Below are positions 10,380 to 18,634 of a stretch of 64,000 bases of DNA, one piece after another; the first letter of the stretch is position 1; each line of letters starts with the position of its first letter. Where the stretch lies: positions 36,557,107 to 36,621,106 of the forward strand of contig JAJEKV010000002.1 of the NCBI GenBank assembly GCA_021234155.1, written 5' to 3'. The notes beneath the pieces were generated by a model, which was not told the DNA's origin, made no database searches, and worked only from the letters and a program-made list of their open reading frames with translations. The DNA is from Isoetes taiwanensis (lineage: Eukaryota > Streptophyta > Lycopodiopsida > Isoetales > Isoetaceae). Made by a program: the position numbers and the translations under genes.

Positions 10380-10735
10380 TTATCAATCAAATTTTTCATC
10401 CCTTTGATCGTAGCAGTGGGTATCTTAAGCACAAGCATCTTGGCCGTCGCCGGCACCATAATTTGCTTCGAGAGCAAGCTCCAGAGCAAAAGGGTAAACT
10501 TACTCTTGTTCTCAACCTGGATCAAACATTGATCGATTCTTGTTTTGAGGATATGAATTTTGCAAAGCTTTTGGGGCGATGGGATGGAACCCATTTCGTG
10601 ACCATGAGAAGAACAACTTGGAATTTTACTCGTCCAGAAGCTTTGATTGTATTACCAGGATTTTGGGTCTGCCAAGAATTGCAAACACGACATCTATTCT
10701 CATTGAAAAAAATCAATGGAATTGAAAAAAAATAG
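10380..10735 (+). pseudogene. FCP1/CTD-phosphatase-like fragment, catalytic Asp lost
   Basis: The frame reads EQKGKLTLVLNLDQTLIDS followed by an acidic linker and a MRRTTWNFTRP segment. The family's HAD-type motif is DLDxTL, the first Asp being the phosphoaspartate nucleophile. Here it is NLDQTL, so that residue is Asn. The Lys-Leu-x-Leu-Val-Leu lead-in matches RNA polymerase II CTD phosphatase-like proteins. Homology fades after about 10650 and the frame ends at 10735, with no continuing exon found. It is probably a degenerate copy; an inactive paralogue is possible but less likely. Confidence 0.45.
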
Positions 10736-10739
10736 CAGT

Positions 10740-12209
10740 GCCATATCCGAGCTCGGTTCAATCAAACCCAGTAGAATGCTTCACCATTGTCTAAATAATG
10801 GAACAAACTTTTTGATTCATTCTGAAGAAATAGGAAGGCCAAAAGCATAAAAGAAAACAAAGCCCTAGGCCATGAAATGGGAGAAGGATAAATTATGCTC
10901 TCAGCTAGTGAATAGGATCAATCAAAACGATTTACATGAATTTTCTGAATCCAAAACATTGAATTTTTAACCTAAACATGAATTTTTGCCTCAAATTCGG
11001 CAGCAATCGACTTGATAAAGGCCCAGAAATAGGCAAGGCCATACCCAAAGAAGGTAGCTTTTCAGTCTTAGGTCTTAGATTTTTTAATACATTTGGCTTG
11101 GCACCCTGCATTCAAATCAACCATTTGCACTGCAAAATGCTCTATTCTTCCCCAGATATACTTTGCTTCCCACAGTTGAATCTACCTTGCATCCTTAAGA
11201 ATTCAACTCTCTATTTTCATCTGACTAATCTGGAAAGCAGCGGCCCTCAAAGGCTTCGATCTGCAATTTGCCCAGCGAGTTCGATTTGAGAAAAATATCT
11301 TGGGATTCATCAAGTTTGCCAGAGTTTTCTGTCATTAAAGTCGAAAAAACGCATCAACCAGCCGATTACACGAGTGGATTTTTTACCCCGAATCCTTTTC
11401 CTTTCTGGCTTATGTGATCTTCATGCTTCTGTTCTCATCTGTGGGTGCAAAGCCCTATTAAGCCTTTATTTCATCAGCAAGTTTGTCTGCTATCTAATTA
11501 GTTTAGTTACTTGTGTAAAAGTCGATCATTTTACATGGCCTTCTGGGGCTTTTTGCCAATGGAAGCAATCCAAACTCACGACCATCTCTTGAAAGGATTT
11601 GAGAGTTAAGCTCCCTGAGTTTTTTTTCGATAACTAAAGTCTAATGGAATCAAACGCCAGAGCTGATGTAAGAACGAAGACACTCTGTACTCTAATGCAA
11701 TCCGGCCCTAAATTGCAAGCAAACTCTAATCCAAATCTCAAACTAAACTCAAGGAAAAATTACCTCTTTATGCAATGACTTACAGATGGTAGATGGATTT
11801 AGGATCAGACGCTCCAAGCTACTAGATCACTATATTCTCTGCATTTTTTTTAAGCTCACAGATTCAAAATCCAGGGCATCCCATAGTGTCTACAAAGCCT
11901 ATGGCTAAAAACTCAATGCCAGATTCACCAAAAGTTTAATTCTACAAACTGCCTTTCAATTGATTTTTTTTTTTAAACATCGCCTGTGCAGTGCCGTACC
12001 TTAATGTTGGCCATCCATCTTCACAATTATTGCTCCTAGGGTGCATATACATGGAAGTGTTACGGGGCGGGTGGACTTTGCTAGCAGGAGGACGCCGCAC
12101 CTGGATTGTATAGGCGTAGAAGGCAAAAGGCGTATGTGGAAGAAAGATAGATATATCTAATCAATTTCTAGTAATCATATATATAGAAGGATATATCCTG
12201 ATATACATG
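10740..12209. other. Intergenic, no gene seen
   Basis: AT-rich, with several short open frames lacking recognisable content. 11400-11730 is a diverged direct repeat of parts of 9550-10110. Confidence 0.4.
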
Positions 12210-12608
12210 TAATTACTACTAGTGGCGGAATGTTCCATTATATATCAGCCGTCAGATCCTGGTCGTCCATTTGCTCCCATGCGATCTTGGCCGTCGAATC
12301 TAGTGGCTTCTAGAAACTTCTTGGCTGCCCATTGGTGGCTTCCAGAATGCCTTGAATATTCTAGAACATTCTAGAAGAGAGGTTCTAGAATCTTCTAGAA
12401 TGTTCTAGAATATTCAAGGCATTCTGGAAACCAGGAGGTTCTAGAATCTTCTAGAATATTCAAGGCATTCTGGAAGCCACCAATGGGCCGCCAACAAGTT
12501 TTTAGAAGCCACCAGATTCGACGACCGAGATCGCGTGGGAGCAAATAGACATCCAGGATCTGGCGACTGATATATAATGGAACATTCATGAAGCTACTAG
12601 TAGTATTA
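12210..12608. mobile_element. Foldback/MITE-like element with ~150-bp imperfect terminal inverted repeats
   Basis: The left arm (from 12210, taattactactagt) is matched in inverted orientation by the right arm ending at 12608 (actagtagtatta). Pairs inside the arms include 'ggaatgttccattatatatcag' region (12228 onwards) with 'ctgatatataatggaacatt' (about 12568-12588), and 'ccattggtggcttccagaatgcc' region with 'ggcattctggaagccaccaatgg'. The loop (~12365-12440) contains TTCTAGAA palindromes. No transposase is present. I could not define a target-site duplication. Confidence 0.7.
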
Positions 12609-12780
12609 GGATTCTAGAATGTTCTAGAAGGTTCCAGAATTTGTTGAATATTCAGATTCTAGAAGATTCTAGAAGATTTCTAGAAGATTCTAGAAGATTC
12701 GAGAATCTCCTAGAATGTTCTAGAATGTCCTAGCATGTTCTAGAATGTTCTAGAAGGAATGTTTTAGATTGTTCTTGGTA
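12340..12780. repeat. Dense TTCnnGAA array resembling heat-shock elements
   Basis: TTCTAGAA and near variants recur many times. Around 12388-12416 the units alternate without a break: AGAAT CTTCT AGAAT GTTCT, then AGAAT ATTC. This is the nGAAn/nTTCn pattern bound by heat-shock factors. More copies fill 12611-12770. It may be pure repeat structure of the foldback element, and no gene start lies close by. Confidence 0.55.
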
Positions 12781-13803
12781 GGTGCGATCTGAGCCGTCGG
12801 ATCCAGTGGCCCATCTCATCCGTCCATTCCTGCACAAATATCCCACATGCATTCGTGCAAAAAATAGCTCAATATTCCAGTAGGGGCCTTCGGCATCTGA
12901 TTCCACGCCAATCTGACACCTTTTAGATGCTCATGGTAAGCGCCTCAATGATTATTAGAACTCTCTGAAATGCTAATAGTCCGCATATTGTAGAAATTTG
13001 TAGGTATTCTATACCATGCTCCATTGCTCTTTTCCATCTCTACGTTGTGTCATTTTAGGCTCGTTTATTTGCTGGTATTCTGGCTTCAGGAATTGGCTTA
13101 AGGAAAGATCAAAATTTTGGCTACCTACAAACAAGGCCTATGGCTCATAATATAATTAATATCCACTAATTATCGTCTGTAGCAGCCTGGTGGATCTGGT
13201 GTTCGTTGAAGTAGGAGAGGTTGAAGATATTTTGGAGCAGTGGCTCTTCTAGACTTGAGTTGGATTGTGCACAAAATAAGTCTGTCTCTCAGGCCTGACT
13301 TTCTCTTAAATTTAAGAACTTTATCTGCAAATTCTCAATAACCATTCTGCCAATTTGCCAATAAATCATTCTCATCTTGCTTACGCTAGCTTACTTCTTA
13401 AACTGAATTCTCTCGCAGTAAATTTGCAAGCTAACACATGCTCTTTGATCTTAAATTGATCATATCAGATGGATGCAAGTTTCTAAAAAAACTTAAAACT
13501 GTTGATCTAGCTACTCAGACCGTCTTCTGAACTTTAGCTATTCTGTTTTTCTATTAATTAGAAAAACAATTATGTCAGAAATTCAAACTCCGTTCACGTG
13601 TTCCTGAAAAGTTCAGAGAATGTTGATCTCTTCATCACAAACAAAGATTAGTCCAAGAGAATAACTGCTTTACAGGCTAACTAAATGCATCTATTCTTCA
13701 TAGAAATTGCTAGGTAAATCCATCCATGCTCTAGAATTTCAAAACTAGTTCTAGTTTTTAAAACTGTAAATCTAGATTCCACAGATCCTAGAAAAACTGG
13801 AAC
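12781..13803. other. Intergenic or remnant of a minus-strand LTR element
   Basis: No gene seen. The stretch just left of the PBS at 13804 would be the 5' internal region of a minus-strand retroelement, but no gag is readable. Confidence 0.3.
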
Positions 13804-13815
13804 CATGCTCTGATA
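13804..13815 (-). other. Primer binding site (initiator Met-tRNA type)
   Basis: The minus strand reads ATTGGTATCAGAGCATGG. TGGTATCAGAGC is the plant LTR-retrotransposon primer binding site complementary to the 3' end of initiator Met-tRNA, also seen in the chromovirus at 50659. Confidence 0.6.
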
Positions 13816-13818
13816 CCA

Positions 13819-14529
13819 ATTTGATACGAACCCGTAATCACTAGAAAACCTTTGCAAAAAGAACGTCAAGAAATACTACAGATAAACACAATTAATTTCA
13901 CAGTCCACCCATTCGGGTAAGCTCACCACCCAATCGAGCTGTTCCTGAGCAAGAGACTACAAGAGAAAGACTGAATTTTTGAAAAGGAATGGCTTAGGGT
14001 GAAGTCAATTTAGACACTAGAACTCCGTGACACTAGAACTCCATCTAGCAAGATCTCAAATTTAAGGGAAGAATAATTTATAGAATAGGCTGGTATAGAA
14101 ATGGGTTTCTTCACATAAAAGAGCTGATAGAATCCTCTATCCAGCTATGCACTAAAGAAAGTAGGCAGAATTGTAGAGCTAGATGCAAGTCCTCGATTCC
14201 TTGTATCAGATTCGTCGCCAGCCTCCGGAATTCACGGTTGACGTCGAATTGTTGACGGCAGGTCCACAAACTACTGTAGCATGTGCTAATGTCGTGCAAT
14301 TTTCGCCCGAGACCTGATGTTGTTGTCCGCCTCCCCTTCATGATCTGCTGCCAACCTTTGTAAAAGGTCTTGCCCTTTTTCGTTGAAAGGATTCGATGCT
14401 AAAATAGTTGCCCTTTTATTTCCAAAGGTATTTAAAACCTTATAATAGCTAACTTCTATATTTTATTCTTAACGTCACATGCTAACCATTACAATAACTT
14501 GGCAAATATTGGGTTGAAAAGGTTGGACA
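13819..14529 (-). mobile_element. Probable LTR of a truncated minus-strand retrotransposon
   Basis: Directly next to the PBS, the plus strand begins TGATACGAACC, which on the minus strand is an LTR end in CA. A plausible start (TGTCCAACC on the minus strand) lies at 14529-14521, giving an LTR of about 710 bp. No second LTR or coding region is present. The outer limit is inferred only from the TG...CA rule. Confidence 0.35.
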
Positions 14530-15005
14530 TAAATTCTACTTTCTTTCTCTTTCTCTTGCCCCACACAACCACTCCCGCGAGCACCACCATATCAATATAC
14601 CTTAGGGGAGTCCAAAGCATCCTAAAGCAGGAAACAGAAGCCATGCTTTTGCGCTGGAGAAGTTAGGTTTTATTGAAGAAGCAAAATGAAGCCAAAAGCC
14701 ATAGCAGTGGATGATGCACAAATTTTCTATAATCTAAAAAGTTATTTTGGATTGCAACATAGAATTAAATCCATAATGGACAAAAATGTAACACTCAATA
14801 GATAATGGTAGCAAGTGAGAGTATACTTTCGGGGTATATTATCGTTTGGGGTGTCTCAAAATTTGTTCTGACCATTGGATTGCAGAATTTTATGGAGAAT
14901 ATTCCATAAGGGCCATTCCCTGCTTAAGAAGATGAGGTCAAACAACCTTTTTTTGACTTGCCCCACAAAATTGACTCTAGAAAAAACAACCATTAATTAA
15001 CACAA

Positions 15006-15535
15006 CCAACACATAACAACCAACACATAACAACCATTGACATTAACAACCAACACATAACTACCATTGACATTAATTAACACAACCATTGGGTCCAACA
15101 CATTTAAATTAAAATCCCCCTTAAACCCCCTTTGGTTTGGGTGCATATTCACACGGGGTTTGACTCCAGGCAACAAGAGCTGTTGGATAGGCATATTCAC
15201 CCCTTATTCCTTAATCTACACCGTACGTAAAGTTCCTCGTTTGTGGGGTATGCAAGTACAAAATTTGCTATCTTGTATAACAAGATTAAAAAAATACTAT
15301 AAGATTTCAAGCGGAATACTATATGGTGTTGATTTTGTGCGTGCAAAATACAATTATGAGGGCTCTCGGCTGCCCTCGTCACCCCCGTGTGAATATGCAC
15401 CCAAACCAAAGGGGGTTTAAGGGGGATTTTAATTTAAATGTGTTGGACCCAATGGTTGTGTTAATTAATGTCAATGGTAGTTATGTGTTGGTTGTTAATG
15501 TCAATGGTTGTTATGTGTTGGTTGTTATGTGTTGG
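15006..15535. mobile_element. Perfect 153-bp inverted repeat with 224-bp spacer
   Basis: 15006-15158 and 15383-15535 are exact reverse complements across all 153 positions by direct comparison. The arms carry internal repeats of 'ccaacacataacaac' and 'ccattgacatta' and a 'cccccttaaaccccc' stretch. The spacer has no ORF of note. Identical arms indicate a young MITE/foldback-type insertion or a recent inverted duplication; a transcript would form a long perfect hairpin. Confidence 0.8.
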
Positions 15536-15539
15536 AGAA

Positions 15540-16250
15540 TTTAATTTTTATATGTTGGATGGTAATGGTTTGTGTTGCAAAAATTTTTTTTTGCCCCTTT
15601 TCGGGGCCTTAGGGACGTCCCCGTGACAAAAATTTTAGAATTCAAACCAGAAAAAAACTAGATTTCATTTGAGGCTTTCATCAAATGTAGCTTTTGAATT
15701 TCATCACAATAAAACAAATAGAACATAAGTAAAAGTTACCATAAAGATAGAGCAGATTGATCCCATTATTCTGAAAGTCATAAAGTTTGCAACACCCATA
15801 CACAAACATTTTTCAACCGAATTTAACAAAGACCTTTGGCCTCCATGGATTCTTGTTGAGAAACCAAAGTGGGAAACTTTTCTGCTTGTTAGCACAAGGA
15901 TCTAGAAGCCTTGGAATTTGCTTAATAACTGCCTCAAAATCTAAAAATGCATGGTAATTTTTTGCAAGCTTCATTCGGAATGAGCCATAAAACAATATTC
16001 AACAAATAATCAATCTGATTAATCACCGGTAGGATGTGAAAGCCTACCAAACCCGGCCGAAAAATTGCTGTTTTAGCATAGATAACTTTAACTAAACATA
16101 TCCATATCATACACTATCAAAAAGATCTCGGAGAGAGCTTTCCAACGCAATAAAAATCATCTCAAACAGAGCTATGGATCAAAAGTTATGATAAGAAATG
16201 TATTGCCGGCGGGGAAACTGCACTACATGCGCCCTTCAAGCCCTTCATGT
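15540..16250. other. Intergenic with LTR-like fragment
   Basis: No gene. 16070-16195 ('taactttaactaaacatatcc', 'agatctcggagagagctttcc') resembles short conserved stretches found in plant retrotransposon LTRs and distantly matches the 180-bp repeats at 6292-7225. Confidence 0.35.
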
Positions 16251-16487
16251 GCCCATTATGCACCACACACACAAAAAGAGGGCTTTTGTTGTGAGCCATT
16301 GGTTGTTGACCATTATGCACCACACGCACAAAAAAAGGGCTTTTGTTGTGAGCCATTGGTTGTTGCCCATTATGCACCACACACACAAAAAGAGGGCTTT
16401 TGTTGTGAGCCATTGGTTGTTGACCATTATGCACCACACGCACAAAAAAAGGGCTTTTATTGTGAGCCATTGGTTGTTGACCATTGG
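16251..16487. repeat. 57-bp tandem array, four units in alternating variants
   Basis: Units start with ATGCACCACAC at 16258, 16315, 16372 and 16429. Units 1 and 3 have 'acacacaaaaagag'; units 2 and 4 have 'acgcacaaaaaaag'. The array is therefore a duplicated 114-bp dimer. Because 57 is divisible by three, several frames on both strands are open and repetitive; these are not evidence of coding. Confidence 0.85.
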
Positions 16488-16860
16488 AAAAAAAAGGGCT
16501 AAAATCAATGGCTCAGAAATAATGCACTCTAGATGTACGCATAAGTACATCCATTTGAATACATCACGAAATCATAGGAAAACCTTAGTGAAAAGCGTAC
16601 AAAACACAAAGAAAACCCCCTGTTATTATGCTACATATTGGTAGCAAGTGAATTCGAATAGCACTCAAACTCTAATACAAGAATAGTATGAATAGCAAAC
16701 TGAAGAAAGCATTGGAAATTGAAATAGAGCCCAGAGAAATCCAGCATGGTGCCCACGCTCTTATGGGCATATCAGCGATCCCAATGAATTGACGACTGCT
16801 ATACCCAGGGGCCACAGTCCACTGAAATTGCTAAGGTTAGTATACAAAGGAGAATCATCC

Positions 16861-17061
16861 TCATGAACTATAATCAACCTCAAACTGCCTGTAATAAAGA
16901 GACATAACAATAGAATCCCTGATAATCCCAGCATCTATAGCCTTCCAGTCTTCTGCAAAACCAGGCCCCAAAAAACCATTTCCAGCTTCCCTCTCTAAAT
17001 TCTCACTTCCCTCTGTAGTATTCTTCCCCTTGCAGCCTTTCTCAAATGGACATGATGCCAT
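16861..17061 (-). CDS. Possible small or terminal exon, unidentified
   Basis: A 66-codon frame from an ATG at 17061 to a TGA at 16861 begins MASCPFEKGCKG and ends in a Tyr/Asp-rich tail. The composition looks protein-like rather than repetitive, but I find no family, promoter or splice support. Low confidence. Confidence 0.2.
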   Translation of the reverse strand: MASCPFEKGCKGKNTTEGSENLEREAGNGFLGPGFAEDWKAIDAGIIRDSIVMSLYYRQFEVDYSS

Positions 17062-17323
17062 AACAAATAAGGGCAATAGCAGACAGAAGAAGAAATGGTT
17101 CTAGCAAACAGCAACCTGAACAACAAATTTCTAGCAAAGCAAAGGGCCAAATAAACGTGCGCCATACCGTTCCGACTAGGTGCAAGACAAAATCCCATAA
17201 ATCTGCTTTGTTCTATGCCTAATCAGGCAATTTATGTGCCTCCTCACAACGTGACTACAACTCCCCTAGATTCCTGCACAAGGAACAACTAAAACCTAAG
17301 ACAAATACAAACCAATATAATAT

Positions 17324-18077
17324 ATGCCGCCTACACTTCGTGACCAGGTACGACTCATTCATTCTGAGGGAGGAATGACGGCCACATCTATGATTGTGTC
17401 TATTGAGAGATGGACACACTTATTACAGTTAATACATGCCTTCGTTCCAGACCCTAAAGCCCAGTATGCGGGCACAAGTGATGCCTCAGTACAGACACTA
17501 GATACAGCATTACAACCACAGAAGAAACATTGTGTTGAAGTGGAAGTGCAGACATTGGAAAGGGAACATGTTGAGGTGGGCGTACAGACATCTCCACAAT
17601 CCCAAGGGGACCAGGAGTCGCACTGCCGAGCTAGCAGACAGGAGCAGGCTGCCTCAGTATCTTCTGTTACTAGGAGCCTGAACTTGCGTATTATAGGGGT
17701 TGCAGAGGCAGAAGATGATGCCCTTTCTGATATGGATGCTGCTTTGCATTTTTTTCACTGATGTCATGCATGTGAAGGCTGGTGGAGTTGTCTCCGTTAT
17801 TAGGGTGGGAGCGGCAAGACCTGACCGTCCTCGCCATCTTTTGGTTCGGTTTCAAGACACTCTTAGCCGCTTACATGTTCTTCAGCATGGAAACCATCTC
17901 AAAGGGACTAGTTTCTCAGTACAGGAGGACCTCTCCCCTTTTCAATTGTGTAACCGTAAGGAGGAGCTCTGCAAGGTGAGGGCAGCCCGTCTGCAAAAGA
18001 AATGGGCAGTGTACAGGGGAGGCGCATCAATTATTCTAGATCAATGGCCTTCCAATCCTTGGACTGGCTATGTCTAG
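17324..18077 (+). pseudogene. L1-type ORF1 protein, one frameshift
   Basis: The N-terminal part (17324-17761) has repeated VEVGVQT / VEVEVQT-type segments. The C-terminal part (in frame to 18077) has RPRHLLVRFQDTLSRLHVL and AARLQKKWAVYRGGA, which match the RRM and C-terminal domain of L1 ORF1p (RNA binding and chaperone). The frame changes at a T7 run at 17751-17757, where a one-base indel is enough to join them. The TAG stop is at 18075-18077. Confidence 0.55.
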
Positions 18078-18255
18078 ATAATTTTAGAAGCATAAATTTA
18101 CCACTAGCATTAGCATTATCTTATCTTATTCTTGGTAGCCTTTTAATATTTGGTTATTGTGTTTAGTGTTGGGGCCTAGTCCCAAGGTTTTAGATGGGTT
18201 GTTGCCCTTGCATGTGCCGTCCCATAACCCGTTGGGTTCCCGTGGACGTAAAAAT

Positions 18256-18300
18256 TCATCTTATCTTATCTTATCTTATCTTATCTTATCTTATCTTATT
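18256..18300 (+). repeat. (TTATC)n microsatellite, LINE tail
   Basis: About eight TTATC units directly follow the LINE 3' signature. This is a pentanucleotide tail rather than poly(A). Confidence 0.85.
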
Positions 18301-18634
18301 TCTTTTCTCGACCATATTTTGGGGGTCCAGCATCAGCAACATACGCTGGACCCATGCCAATGCTCATTAACAATGATAAATCTTAGCGTATAAAAATGGC
18401 TCTTCAAGTTGGGATTTTATCGATTTAGGATAAAAGTTTTCCAATGAAAAGCAATATGTGGCTATGGCAGCGAATTATTAGTTTAGCAACGAGCAAAAAA
18501 TGCAAAGAGCTTCTTAATTTGGGAATGATGGGTACGGGACAAGGATTAAGCGTATATGTGTGGCTGATTCTCCACCGCCTGGTTTCCCCCCATCAAGCAT
18601 CTGGTCGGGCCCCTCCCTTCCTCGCCGGACTAGA

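Larger units (their letters stand above)
17324..18300 (+). mobile_element. ORF1-only LINE (half-LINE), no endonuclease or RT
   Basis: ORF1 (17324-18077) is followed by about 165 bp of 3'UTR and the tail CGTGGACGTAAAAATTCATC(TTATC)n. That is the same 3' signature as the LINE at 1098-6250. No endonuclease or RT sequence lies between ORF1 and the tail, so the whole of ORF2 is missing. The layout parallels ORF1-only 'half-L1' elements known in mammals. It ends about 335 bp upstream of the DRP5B start codon. Confidence 0.65.

Noticed and set aside
14997..15544. Near-identical ORFs on opposite strands
   Set aside because: They are the two arms of the perfect inverted repeat; identical peptides are a consequence of the repeat.
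16188..16644. Several overlapping repetitive ORFs on both strands
   Set aside because: They are the 57-bp tandem array read in different frames. The period is a multiple of three, so frames stay open without coding.
17745..17761. Programmed frameshift at the T7 run in the half-LINE ORF1
   Set aside because: The needed shift is +1 at a simple homopolymer, with no evidence of conservation; a one-base indel is the better explanation.
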